Source: Streptomyces sp. HUAS CB01 (GTDB lineage Bacteria > Actinomycetota > Actinomycetes > Streptomycetales > Streptomycetaceae). Taken from it: DNA of 64,000 nucleotides. Position 1 is the stretch's first letter. The number at the start of each line of letters is the position of its first letter. The DNA lies in assembly GCF_030406905.1 (NCBI RefSeq), contig NZ_CP129137.1:3643001-3707000 (forward strand), in the 5' to 3' direction. A program made the translations under genes and the position numbers. Positions 8,714 through 16,936 of the stretch are shown here, piece after piece. Below the pieces are notes generated by a model. That model saw only the letters and a program-made list of their open reading frames with translations. It was not told the DNA's origin and ran no database searches.

Positions 8714-8749
8714 CCGAGGGGCCCCGTCCGTGCGGACGGGGCCCCTCGG
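8714..8749 (+). terminator. Terminator of the Cys-rich peptide gene
   Basis: Perfect 17-bp stem (CCGAGGGGCCCCGTCCG and its complement) with a 2-nt loop, starting 12 nt after the stop codon. Confidence 0.85.
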
Positions 8750-8819
8750 CCCGCCATGGCGAAGGTGAGCGTCCGCACCGCGGGGGCTGACGGCTCCGCG
8801 AGCCCCGGCCCGCGGCTCC

Positions 8820-9293
8820 TCAGGAGGCGGGAGCCAGGTCCAGCACGCCGACGGTCTGGCCTCCGCTCGTCTCGCCGGTGGTCCGGAAGCCGAGCTTCAG
8901 GTAGAACGCGCCGGGTCCGGCCTCGCCCGGCTCCCAGGTCGTGAAGAGGCGATCCCGCCCGCGCCGCCTGATCTCCTCGCCGACGGCGCCCACGGCGAAG
9001 CGCCCGTACCCGCGGCCCTGCGCGTCCGCCGCGATGTTCAGCCGCCACAGACCGCTGCGCCGGTCCTCGGGGTCCCCGGCCGGGTTCCACGCGATGTCGA
9101 GGAACGCCATGAGGAAGCCGACGAGCCGGTCCCCGTCGACGATCAGCCGCGGCCAGGCCGTCTCGCCCCACGCGTACGCCTCGGCGAGCGAGACCGCGAC
9201 CGGCTCGACGTTCTTGTCCTGCTCGGGCCGCACGCGCAGCTTCAGCGCGGCCTCCACGTTGTCCGGCGGGATCTTCTCCAGGCGCAGGGTCAT
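8820..9293 (-). CDS. GNAT-family N-acetyltransferase
   Basis: A 157-residue single GNAT domain. The acetyl-CoA loop is visible as NIAADAQGRGYGRFAVGAV, matching the R/Q-x-x-G-x-G/A pattern, and the C-terminal part has GAFYLKLGFRTTGE, typical of the family. The N-terminus MTLRLEKIPPDNVEAALKLRV and the YAWGETAWPRLIVDGDRLVGF segment resemble polyamine (SpeG/BltD-like) acetyltransferases. Substrate cannot be assigned. Standalone gene on the minus strand. Confidence 0.85.
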   Translation of the reverse strand: MTLRLEKIPPDNVEAALKLRVRPEQDKNVEPVAVSLAEAYAWGETAWPRLIVDGDRLVGFLMAFLDIAWNPAGDPEDRRSGLWRLNIAADAQGRGYGRFAVGAVGEEIRRRGRDRLFTTWEPGEAGPGAFYLKLGFRTTGETSGGQTVGVLDLAPAS

Positions 9294-9363
9294 GCGCGCA
9301 CGCCAGCGACGAACGCGCCCCCGCCCGGGGGCGGTTCGCTGCCGTGCGCGCTGCCGCCCGTGC

Positions 9364-9618
9364 TCACCTCACGGCGACGAGGATGACCACGACGTCGTTG
9401 AAGTTCCTGTCGAAGTCGTCGTAGTACCGGTCGTAGTACCGATCGTGGTGCCGGTAGTCGCGGTAGTCGTCGTAGTAACCGCAGCCCCCGCCCCTCCAGT
9501 CGGAACAACCCCGATCAGCCGTGACCTGGCTCGCGGCGAACGCCCCGGTTGCCGGCATCACGCCGAGTGCGAGCCCTGCGGCTCCTGCCGACAACGCGGC
9601 TACGATCCTGCGGCGCAT
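9364..9618 (-). CDS. Small secreted Tyr/Asp-rich protein
   Basis: An 84-residue product with a Sec signal peptide (MRRRIVAALSAGAAGLALG, cleavage likely after AFA-A). The mature part is only ~55 residues and very rich in Tyr, Asp, Arg and His (YYDDYRDYRHHDRYYDRYYD) with two Cys (GCSDW and GGCGYY) and a hydrophobic VVVILVAV end. The start at 9618 has a GGAGG 9 nt upstream; an ATG two codons earlier is 3 nt from the same site. An AT-rich stretch (ATTAATTC) upstream may be its -10 region. Family not recognised; small secreted proteins of this look are found in Streptomyces. Confidence 0.7.
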   Translation of the reverse strand: MRRRIVAALSAGAAGLALGVMPATGAFAASQVTADRGCSDWRGGGCGYYDDYRDYRHHDRYYDRYYDDFDRNFNDVVVILVAVR

Positions 9619-9624
9619 TCCCAT

Positions 9625-9915
9625 GCACCTCCGACCATGAAGAATTAATCAGACTTTCAGGGCATTTCCAGCGTCCTCCCCCTACGGGGACCTGTCAAAG
9701 AGAACGGCGACCATGACCGGCGAACACGCGCTGGTCTGCGACGACGCCCCCCGGGAGGTGCTGCTCACGGATCCGGGCGAGGCAGCGGTCGCGGGCCCTC
9801 CGGGGCTCGGGCGGGCGAGCAGAGGTGCGCGATCGGCCGGAGCGGGACCGCCTCGAGATCTCACGGGCGGCATCGCGACGCGGCTGGAAAACGCGGGCGG
9901 CACGCGGGCACCGAA
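9625..9915. other. Intergenic region without a supported gene
   Basis: An open frame from 9713 on the plus strand runs into the gpmA terminator, has no ribosome binding site and no family resemblance; I do not accept it. Nothing else is visible. Confidence 0.5.
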
Positions 9916-9953
9916 AAGCCCCCTCCCCGCGAAGGACCGCGGGGAGGGGGCTT
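9916..9953 (-). terminator. gpmA terminator
   Basis: A 16-bp stem (AAGCCCCCTCCCCGCG and complement, 6-nt loop) located 13 nt after the gpmA stop and followed on the minus strand by TTTT. Classical intrinsic terminator. Confidence 0.9.
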
Positions 9954-9965
9954 GTTCGTGAGCGA

Positions 9966-10727
9966 CTACTTCTTCTTGCCCTGGTTCTTGACCGCCTCGA
10001 TCGCCGCCGCCGCGGCCTCGGGGTCGAGGTACGTGCCGCCCGGGTTGAGCGGCTTGAAGTCGGCGTCCAGGTCGTAGGCCAGCGGGATGCCCGTCGGGAT
10101 GTTCAGGCCCGCGATGTCCGCGTCGGAGATGCCGTCCAGGTGCTTGACCAGGGCGCGCAGGCTGTTGCCGTGGGCGGCGACGAGGACCGTGCGGCCGGTC
10201 AGCAGGTCCGGGACGATGGCGTCGTACCAGTACGGGAGCATGCGGACGACGACGTCCTTGAGGCACTCGGTGCGCGGGCGCAGCTCCGGCGGGATCGTCG
10301 CGTAGCGGGGTTCGTGCGCCTGGGAGAACTCGTTGTCGTCGTCGATCGGCGGCGGCGGGACGTCGTAGGAGCGGCGCCACAGCATGAACTGCTCCTCGCC
10401 GAACTCCGCGAGGGTCTGCGCCTTGTCCTTGCCCTGCAGGGCGCCGTAGTGGCGCTCGTTCAGACGCCAGGAGCGGTGCACCGGGATCCAGTGGCGGTCC
10501 GCGGCCTCCAGCCCGAGCTGGGCGGTGCGGATGGCGCGCTTCTGGAGCGAGGTGTGCACCACGTCGGGGAGCAGACCGGCGTCCTTGAGCAGCTCGCCGC
10601 CGCGGACAGCCTCCTTCTCGCCCTTCTCGGTGAGGTTGACGTCCACCCAGCCGGTGAACAGGTTCTTCGCGTTCCACTCGCTCTCGCCGTGGCGGAGGAG
10701 GATCAGCTTGTACGTCGCGTCGGCCAT
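9966..10727 (-). CDS. gpmA: 2,3-bisphosphoglycerate-dependent phosphoglycerate mutase
   Basis: Glycolytic and gluconeogenic enzyme interconverting 3- and 2-phosphoglycerate in the cytoplasm. The 253 residues include the catalytic RHGESEWN near the N-terminus (phospho-His), [38 protein letters not shown], the second catalytic His in [20 protein letters not shown], and [13 protein letters not shown]. The ATG at 10727 is preceded, 7 nt upstream, by TAGGCT and no ribosome binding site, consistent with leaderless translation; a longer in-frame start adds 22 residues outside the family. Ends in KNQGKKK. Confidence 0.96.
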   Translation of the reverse strand: MADATYKLILLRHGESEWNAKNLFTGWVDVNLTEKGEKEAVRGGELLKDAGLLPDVVHTSLQKRAIRTAQLGLEAADRHWIPVHRSWRLNERHYGALQGKDKAQTLAEFGEEQFMLWRRSYDVPPPPIDDDNEFSQAHEPRYATIPPELRPRTECLKDVVVRMLPYWYDAIVPDLLTGRTVLVAAHGNSLRALVKHLDGISDADIAGLNIPTGIPLAYDLDADFKPLNPGGTYLDPEAAAAAIEAVKNQGKKK

Positions 10728-10862
10728 GGAGCCGAGCCTAATCGACGCCCTGCACGGCCGACGATTGACGTCCGGCGTCAATTCACTGGCCATCCGGAGC
10801 GGCCCACTTGTAAGTTGCTGATCGCTGCAGGGGCACTTACATCACTCCGGGGGGATGCCCGT

Positions 10863-12257
10863 ATGTCCATAGCCGCGCTCAGACGGGCCGCGAAGGAGAG
10901 CGTCTCGGGTCTCCCCCGGGCGTTCTGGTGGCTGTGGACCAGCACCCTGGTCAACCGGCTCGGCGCCTTCGTCGCCACCTACACGGCCCTGTACCTCACA
11001 CTGGAGCGCGGCTACTCCGCCTCGTACGCCGGACTCGTCGCCGCCCTGCACGGGCTCGGCGGCGTCGTCTCGTCGCTCGGCGCCGGGGTGATGGCCGACC
11101 GGCTGGGGCGGCGGCCCACGCTGCTGATCGCCCAGACCTCGACCGCCGCTTCCGTGGCCCTGCTCGGCTTCATGGAGCATCCGGTGGCGATCGCCGCCGT
11201 CGCCGGCCTCGTCGGCATGACGAGCAACGCCTCCCGGCCTGCCGTGCAGGCGATGATGGCGGACATCGTCCGGCCCGAGGACCGGGTGCGGGCCTTCTCC
11301 CTCAACTACTGGGCGATCAACCTCGGGTTCGCGATCTCCTCCGCGGGCGCCGGACTCGTCGCCGAGTACAGCTATCTCGCCGGCTTCCTCGGCGAGGCCG
11401 CGCTCACCCTCGTCTGCGCGGTCGTCGTGTTCGTGAAGCTGCCCGAGTCCCGGCCGGAGCGGCCGGCCACCGCGGACAGGGCCGAAACCGAGATCAGCCT
11501 GGGCACCGTGCTGACCGACGGGCGCTACATGGGTGTGGTCGGGCTGTCCTTCCTCCTCGCCCTCATCTTCATGCAGAGCTCGGTCGCCCTGCCGGTCGCG
11601 ATGGGCATGGACGGCTGGTCGCCCTCGGACTACGGCTTCGTCATCGCCCTCAACGGCGTGCTCATCGTCGCCCTCCAGATCCCGGTCACCCGTCTGATCG
11701 AGCACCGCGACCCGCGGCGCCTGCTCGTCCTCTCCGCCCTGCTCGCGGGCTACGGCTTCGGCCTCACCGCGTTCGCGGGTTCGCTCGGTCTCTACGCGCT
11801 GACGGTCGTGGTGTGGACGCTCGCCGAGATCGTCAACTCCCCCACCCAGATGGGCCTGGTGGTCAGGCTCTCCCCGGTGCACGGCCGCGGCCGCTACCAG
11901 GGTGTCCACACCCTCTCCTGGTCGGCGGCGGCGCTGCTCGCCCCGCTGATGGCCGGTTACGTCATCGACCACTTCGGCGCAGCGTGGCTGTGGGCGTCGT
12001 GCGCGGTCATGGGCACCGTGGCGGCGCTGGGTTACTGGCTGCTGATGCGCGGACTCCCGGACGGGCCCACGGCGTCCGTGGAGCACGCGCCCTCCGCGGT
12101 CCCCGCCCCGCCGGCCGCGCCCGCACCGGCGCCCGTCGAGCCCGTACCGGCGGCTTCGGTACCGGCGGCGCCCGCAGGCGGACCCGGCACGGCGACGGCG
12201 ACGGACACCGCGACCGGGACGGGCATCGGGACGGCCGCGGGGAAGGCCGGGGTCTGA
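10863..12257 (+). CDS. MFS transporter with low-complexity C-terminal tail
   Basis: A 464-residue major facilitator with about 12 membrane segments (about residues 25-405). The loop GAGVMADRLGRRPTLLIAQ between segments 2 and 3 is the MFS signature, and IEHRDPRRLLVLSALLAG is its counterpart in the second half. The last ~60 residues are a cytoplasmic Ala/Pro/Thr/Gly tail (PAPPAAPAPAPVEPVPAASV and a run of GT/AT repeats). Substrate unknown; the sequence resembles the MdtH/YfcJ-type drug exporter group. The start codon lies after GGGGGG. It sits between gpmA and the ybjN-mshA pair. Confidence 0.9.
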   Translation: MSIAALRRAAKESVSGLPRAFWWLWTSTLVNRLGAFVATYTALYLTLERGYSASYAGLVAALHGLGGVVSSLGAGVMADRLGRRPTLLIAQTSTAASVALLGFMEHPVAIAAVAGLVGMTSNASRPAVQAMMADIVRPEDRVRAFSLNYWAINLGFAISSAGAGLVAEYSYLAGFLGEAALTLVCAVVVFVKLPESRPERPATADRAETEISLGTVLTDGRYMGVVGLSFLLALIFMQSSVALPVAMGMDGWSPSDYGFVIALNGVLIVALQIPVTRLIEHRDPRRLLVLSALLAGYGFGLTAFAGSLGLYALTVVVWTLAEIVNSPTQMGLVVRLSPVHGRGRYQGVHTLSWSAAALLAPLMAGYVIDHFGAAWLWASCAVMGTVAALGYWLLMRGLPDGPTASVEHAPSAVPAPPAAPAPAPVEPVPAASVPAAPAGGPGTATATDTATGTGIGTAAGKAGV

Positions 12258-12292
12258 CGGCCGCCGCTGCTGGGCGGCGTGGGCCCGCTTGG

Positions 12293-12353
12293 CCCTCGGG
12301 CCGCGGGGTCAGCCCCTCGGGCCGCTGGGTCAGCCCTTGGGCCGCTGGGTCAG
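12293..12353. repeat. Three ~20-nt tandem repeats across the 3' end of the YbjN gene
   Basis: Three near-identical units (12293-12312, 12313-12333, 12334-12353; core GGGCCGCTGGGTCAG) cover the last codons and stop of the YbjN gene and its downstream flank. The extra copies repeat the stop-codon region. Confidence 0.8.
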
Positions 12354-12821
12354 ATGCGTGAACGCTTCGAGATTGCGCGTGGACTCGCCGCGCGCGACCC
12401 GCCAGGCGTACTCCTTGCGAATGGCCCCGGCGAAGCCGAGCTCCAGCAGCGAGTTGAACGCGCCGTCCGCGGCCTCCAGCACGGTCCCGAGCAGCCGGTC
12501 GAGTTCCTCGGGGCCGACGGTCGACAGCGGGAGCCTGCCCACGAGGTAGACGTCACCGAGCCGGTCGACCGCGTAGCTCACCCCGTACAGCTTGAGGTTG
12601 CGCTCCAGCAGCCAGCGGTGGACGCCGGCCTCGTTCTCGTCGGGGTGGCGGATGACGAAGGCGTTGACGGACAGCGTGTGCCGGCCGACGCGCAGGGAGC
12701 ACGTCGTGGCCAGCTTGCGCGTGCCCGGGAGGGTGACGACGTACGTGCCGGGCTCCGGGCCCTCCCAGTCGAGTTCCGCGTCCTTGAGGTACGCCTCGAT
12801 GATCTGCCGCGCGTCAGCCAT
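12330..12821 (-). CDS. YbjN domain-containing protein
   Basis: A 163-residue protein of the YbjN sensory-transduction-like family, structurally related to type III secretion chaperones and of unknown function. Visible family features are the N-terminal helix [18 protein letters not shown], the beta meander [40 protein letters not shown], and [11 protein letters not shown]. Its start overlaps the 3' end of mshA by 8 nt, so it is cotranscribed with mshA. The same pair occurs in mycobacteria (mshA next to a YbjN gene). The 3' end carries the 20-nt tandem repeat. Confidence 0.85.
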   Translation of the reverse strand: MADARQIIEAYLKDAELDWEGPEPGTYVVTLPGTRKLATTCSLRVGRHTLSVNAFVIRHPDENEAGVHRWLLERNLKLYGVSYAVDRLGDVYLVGRLPLSTVGPEELDRLLGTVLEAADGAFNSLLELGFAGAIRKEYAWRVARGESTRNLEAFTHLTQRPKG

Positions 12822-14157
12822 GGTGGGAGCGTACGCGACGGCGGTGTTCGTGCATCGCGGCCGTGTAGACCTCCGCGGTGGCGGCGGCCGCCGTGTCCCA
12901 GCCGAAGCTGCGGGCGTGCTCGGCGGCGGCCGCGCCCATCCGGCTCGTCAGGCGCGGGTCGTCGACGAAGCGACGCAGCGCGCGGGCGTAGTCCGCCGGG
13001 TCGTGGCCGGCCACCAGGAAGCCGGTCCTGCCGTCCCGCACGGCCACCGGCAGTCCTCCGACCGCGGCCGCGACGACGGGCGTGCCGGCCGCCTGCGCCT
13101 CCACGGCGACCAGCCCGAACGACTCGCTGTGCGAGGGCATGACCAGCACCGACGCCGCCCGGAACCAGTCGGCGAGCCGGTCCTGCGCAACCGGTGGCCG
13201 GAACTGCACCACATCGGCGATGCCCAGCCGCGCCGCCAGTTTCTGCAGGCCCTCCGGCCTGGCCAGCCCGCTGCCGCTCGGGCCGCCCACTATCGGCACC
13301 ACCATCCGGGACCGCAGCGAGGGGTCCTCGTCCAGCAGCAGCGCGACGGCCCTCAGCAGCACGTCGGGGGCCTTCAGCGGCTGGATGCGGCCGGCGAACA
13401 GCGGGATCACGGCGTCCCTGGGCAGTCCGAGACGGGCCCTCGCGGCCGAACGGCCGTCGGCGACACGGAAGCGGTCGAGGTTCACGCCGGGGTGGACCAC
13501 GGCGACCTTCGCGGGACGCGCGTCGTAGTGGCGGATCAGCTCGCGCGCCTCTTCGGCGGTGTTGGCGATCAGCCGGTCGGCGGCTTCGACGATCTGCGTC
13601 TCGCCGATGACCCGCGCGGCGGGCTCGGGGGTGTCGCCGTCGGCGAGCGCGGCGTTCTTGACCTTGGCCATGGTGTGCATGGCGTGGACGAGGGGGACGC
13701 CCCAGCGCTCGGCGGCCAGCCAGCCGACGTGGCCCGAGAGCCAGTAGTGGGAGTGGACGAGGTCGTAGTGGCCGGGGCGGTGGCCCGCCCACGCCCGCAT
13801 CACCCCGTGGGTGAAGGCGCAGAGCTGCGCCGGCAGCTCCTCCTTGGCCAGACCCTCGTACGGACCGGCGTCCACATGCCGGACCAGCACGCCCGGCGCC
13901 ATCTCCACGGACTGGGGCAGCCCGCCCGTGGTGGCGCGGGTGAAGATCTCGACCTCCACGCCGATGGCCGCCAGCCGTCGGGCCAGCTCCACGATGTAGA
14001 CGTTCATCCCGCCCGCGTCGCCGGTGCCCGGCTGATGCAGGGGCGAGGTGTGCACGCTGAGCATGGCCACCCGCCGCGGCCTGCGGTGATGGCCGGGCAG
14101 CCGCAGACGGGGCGGCGCCGCCAGGGTGCCGGCGAGCCGGGACACGTACTGGCTCAC
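12814..14157 (-). CDS. mshA: D-inositol-3-phosphate glycosyltransferase (mycothiol step 1)
   Basis: A GT-B glycosyltransferase that joins UDP-GlcNAc to 1L-myo-inositol 1-phosphate, committing carbon to mycothiol. The 447 residues have the N-terminal glycine loop [50 protein letters not shown], and the C-terminal [20 protein letters not shown] (EX7E motif). I use the GTG at 14157 ([10 protein letters not shown]), which has GAGAGGACC upstream and gives the family length. A much longer open frame upstream runs antisense to the next gene and is not real. mshD, the last enzyme of the pathway, is at 61.8 kb in the window. Confidence 0.96.
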   Translation of the reverse strand: MSQYVSRLAGTLAAPPRLRLPGHHRRPRRVAMLSVHTSPLHQPGTGDAGGMNVYIVELARRLAAIGVEVEIFTRATTGGLPQSVEMAPGVLVRHVDAGPYEGLAKEELPAQLCAFTHGVMRAWAGHRPGHYDLVHSHYWLSGHVGWLAAERWGVPLVHAMHTMAKVKNAALADGDTPEPAARVIGETQIVEAADRLIANTAEEARELIRHYDARPAKVAVVHPGVNLDRFRVADGRSAARARLGLPRDAVIPLFAGRIQPLKAPDVLLRAVALLLDEDPSLRSRMVVPIVGGPSGSGLARPEGLQKLAARLGIADVVQFRPPVAQDRLADWFRAASVLVMPSHSESFGLVAVEAQAAGTPVVAAAVGGLPVAVRDGRTGFLVAGHDPADYARALRRFVDDPRLTSRMGAAAAEHARSFGWDTAAAATAEVYTAAMHEHRRRVRSHHG

Positions 14158-14421
14158 GGGGACGGTCCTCTCGGCTCTGGTGCACGGGCATGACGAACAG
14201 AGGACAACCAGGGCCCTCCAAAGCCGGTCAACAGTGGAACCGTCTCTTTCATTTCCTGTCCCCCTCCCCCTTTGCCCAATCGTTGCCCGGGGCGCGCGGG
14301 CGGCCCGCGGCGACGCCGGAGGCGGCACTCCCGCGGCCACGGCCGTCCCCCACCTTCGCCCGGGTACCCCGCCCCCGCGACCGGTACCGGCGCCGATTTC
14401 CTCCGGTTTACCCTCGTGTGC

Positions 14422-15249
14422 ATGTCCCCGCGCCCCGTCACGCCCTCGTCCCGCCCCGTGGGCGCGGTGACGCGCGGTACCACCAATCCGAACCGGCTGC
14501 GCCGCATGGACCGCTGGATCGCCGCCATGCACGGCCCCGCCCTGCGCCGTTCGGCGGCCGCGCCCGTCGCGGTCGACCTCGGCTACGGGGCCGCCCCCTG
14601 GACCGCGGTGGAACTGCTGCAGCGGCTCCGCGCGGCGGAGCCCCGTACCCGCGTCGTGGGCGTCGAGATCGAGCCGGCCCGGGTGGAGGCCGCCCGTCCG
14701 TACGCGCGGGAGGGGCTGAGCTTCGTGCACGGCGGCTTCGAGGTCCCGCTGCCGGACCCCGTCCGTCCGCTGGTCATCAGGGCCGCGAACGTACTCCGCC
14801 AGTACGACGAGGAGCAGGTGGCCGAGGTGTGGCAGCGGCTGTGCGCCCGGCTCGCACCCGGTGGCCTGCTGGTCGAGGGGACCTGCGACGAGATCGGCCG
14901 CCGGCACGTGTGGGTGGCGCTCGGACCGGAGGGCCCCAGGACCGTCACCTTCGCCACCCGCCTCGGCTCGCTGGACCGACCCTCCGACCTCGCCGAACGG
15001 TTGCCCAAGGCGCTGATCCACCGCAATGTGCCGGGCGAGCCGGTCCACGCGTTCCTGCGCGACTTCGACCGGGCGTGGGCGGCCGCGGCGCCGTACGCCT
15101 CGCTCGGTGCGCGGCAGCGCTGGATCAGGGCGGTGGGTCTGCTGGCCGCGGACTGGCCGCTGACCGACGCGCGGACGGACGGCCGGCGGCGGTGGCGCCA
15201 GGGCGAAGTGACCGTCAAGTGGGCGGCGTTGGCGCCCGGTTCCGGCTGA
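14422..15249 (+). CDS. Class I SAM-dependent methyltransferase
   Basis: A 275-residue protein with the SAM-binding motif [17 protein letters not shown] (motif I variant), [16 protein letters not shown] (acidic loop), and [18 protein letters not shown] (post-motif). Such proteins encoded divergently beside mshA are widespread in Streptomyces; substrate unknown. The ATG at 14422 has TACCCT (14409-14414) 7 nt upstream and no ribosome binding site, which suggests a leaderless mRNA. A start a few codons upstream cannot be fully excluded. Confidence 0.85.
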   Translation: MSPRPVTPSSRPVGAVTRGTTNPNRLRRMDRWIAAMHGPALRRSAAAPVAVDLGYGAAPWTAVELLQRLRAAEPRTRVVGVEIEPARVEAARPYAREGLSFVHGGFEVPLPDPVRPLVIRAANVLRQYDEEQVAEVWQRLCARLAPGGLLVEGTCDEIGRRHVWVALGPEGPRTVTFATRLGSLDRPSDLAERLPKALIHRNVPGEPVHAFLRDFDRAWAAAAPYASLGARQRWIRAVGLLAADWPLTDARTDGRRRWRQGEVTVKWAALAPGSG

Positions 15250-15647
15250 GCCGCGCTGTCGCCGGCACCGGTGGTCCTGCCGAGCGACGCACTGCCGGCA
15301 CGTCTCCACCGGGCTGCGGCCGATGCGCTGCTGCCCGCGAGCGGGGCGCGAGGCGCACGCGCCGGGCGCGAAGGCGGACACCCGGAACGCCGTGATCGGA
15401 TCGGGAACGCGGACCGGGGTTCGTTCGTCGGAGGGGTGGAAGTGATCTACGGCTGGTCCATCCGCGGGAACAGGGGGGCGCGTGAAGGGTGACGGACCGG
15501 ACTGCGGACGGGTGACAGACAGGACCGGGGCGGACTTGCCCTGTCGCTTTGGCGCGGGTCGTGGCACCATCGCGTCGACAGCCGTAAGTTACTGACGGTA
15601 AATCAAATGGAGCCGAGAGTCGTCTGGCGTTGTCCGGAGGGGGACTT
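15250..15647. other. Intergenic region before the NlpC/P60 gene, with a small palindrome
   Basis: About 400 nt with no supported gene. The element TTACTGACGGTAA (15589-15601) is an imperfect palindrome (10 of 13 positions symmetric) about 46 nt before the GTG of the hydrolase gene, a likely operator or promoter element. A GGAGGGGG ribosome binding site follows at 15635-15642. Confidence 0.5.
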
Positions 15648-16691
15648 GTGAACCGACGCCGTTGTGCCGCCGCCGCCATCACGGTGGTGAGCGCCGTGAC
15701 GTTGCTGGCCGCGCCCGGCCAGGCCTTCGCCGTGCCCCAACCGCCGGAGCCTCCCAGGAAGAGCCTGGAAGAGGTGCGCAAGGAGCTCGACGGGCTCTAC
15801 CGGAAGGCCGCTTCGGCCACGGACGCCTACAACCTGGCGGAGGAGCAGGCCGACCGGCAGTCGGCCCAGATCGTGAAGCTGGCCAAGGAGATCGTCAAGG
15901 GGCAGACCCGGATCGACGACCTCAAGGACCGGGCCGGCGCCACGGCCCGCGCCCAGTACCGGGGCGGCGGACTGCCGCCGGAGGCGCAGTTGGTCCTCAC
16001 CGACGACCCGCAGCTCTTCCTCGACGCCGCCGGACGCATCAAGGCGGGCGGCAAGGCGACGAAGGACCTCCTCGGCGAACTGAACCGGACCCAGGCCGAC
16101 TTGCGGGCGTACAGCAAGGAGGCCAGCGCCCAGTGGGCGCTACTGGAGGCGAACCGGGTCAAGAAGGAGAAGCACAAGAAGGAGATCAACAAGCAGATCG
16201 CCGCAGCCCGGAAGATAGAGGCACAGCTCCAGAAGGAAGAGCTGGCGCGACTGCAGAAGCTGGAGCAGGAAGCCGCGTACCGGGCCCAGACGGCCTGGCT
16301 GGACTCCGGCGTCCTCAAGGAGATCAACGGCCGCGCGAGCGGGCAGGGCAAGGCCGCGGTCGCCTTCGCGACCCGGCAGATCGGCAAGCCCTACGTCTGG
16401 GGTGCGGAGGGGCCGGGCTCCTACGACTGCTCCGGACTGACCTCGCAGGCCTGGGCGGCCGCCGGGCGCGGCATCCCGCGCACCTCGCAGGAGCAGTGGC
16501 GGCTGCTGCCGCGCATCGACATCAAGGACATGCGGCCGGGCGACCTGATCATCTACCACGCCGACGCCAGCCACGTGGGGATGTACGTGGGAGACGGCGC
16601 GATCGTCCACGCACCCCGCCCCGGGCGGAACGTGACGCTGGCGGGTGCGGGCTCGATGGCGATCCTCGGGGTGGTCCGCCCGGACAAGTGA
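15648..16691 (+). CDS. Secreted NlpC/P60 peptidoglycan endopeptidase
   Basis: Cell-wall hydrolase that cuts peptide stems outside the membrane. The 347-residue product has a signal peptide (NRRRCAAAAITVVSAVTLLA, cleavage near AFA), a long coiled coil (about residues 40-220, rich in Lys, Glu and Gln) and a C-terminal NlpC/P60 domain with catalytic Cys in GSYDCSGLTSQAW, His in ASHVGMYVGDG, and HAPRPGRNV. This is the RipA-like architecture common in actinobacteria; the coiled coil probably keeps the enzyme inactive until released. GTG start follows GGAGGGGG. Followed by a terminator. Confidence 0.93.
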   Translation: MNRRRCAAAAITVVSAVTLLAAPGQAFAVPQPPEPPRKSLEEVRKELDGLYRKAASATDAYNLAEEQADRQSAQIVKLAKEIVKGQTRIDDLKDRAGATARAQYRGGGLPPEAQLVLTDDPQLFLDAAGRIKAGGKATKDLLGELNRTQADLRAYSKEASAQWALLEANRVKKEKHKKEINKQIAAARKIEAQLQKEELARLQKLEQEAAYRAQTAWLDSGVLKEINGRASGQGKAAVAFATRQIGKPYVWGAEGPGSYDCSGLTSQAWAAAGRGIPRTSQEQWRLLPRIDIKDMRPGDLIIYHADASHVGMYVGDGAIVHAPRPGRNVTLAGAGSMAILGVVRPDK

Positions 16692-16716
16692 GCGGAACCA
16701 CAACAAAAAGGATGGA

Positions 16717-16755
16717 GTGAGCCGGGTCACGCGGGAGTTGCGTGACCCGGCTCAC
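16717..16755 (+). terminator. Terminator of the NlpC/P60 gene
   Basis: Perfect 16-bp stem (GTGAGCCGGGTCACGC and complement) with a 7-nt loop, 26 nt after the stop. Confidence 0.85.
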
Positions 16756-16936
16756 CTGCACTGCGTGACGTTCGTCATCACCCGGGGAGCAACTACGCCC
16801 TGATGCGCGGCATATGCCAGCCACTCTTCCCGGAACGCCATTCCCCCGCACCCCCCGCTACCGCTATGGTCCCCGTCTGGTGGGACGTCGTTCGTCGACC
16901 CACCGCGCCCTCGGGGGGAGGGAAGGAAACACACCG

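Noticed and set aside
9713..9961. Possible 82-codon gene upstream of gpmA's terminator
   Set aside because: No ribosome binding site, no homology recognised, and it runs through the gpmA terminator.
9825..12257. An 810-codon open frame extending the MFS gene to the left
   Set aside because: The upstream part runs antisense through gpmA; the transporter starts at 10863.
12814..15570. A 918-codon open frame on the minus strand
   Set aside because: Its first half is antisense to the methyltransferase gene at 14422-15249 and has no family resemblance; only the mshA part (from 14157) is real.
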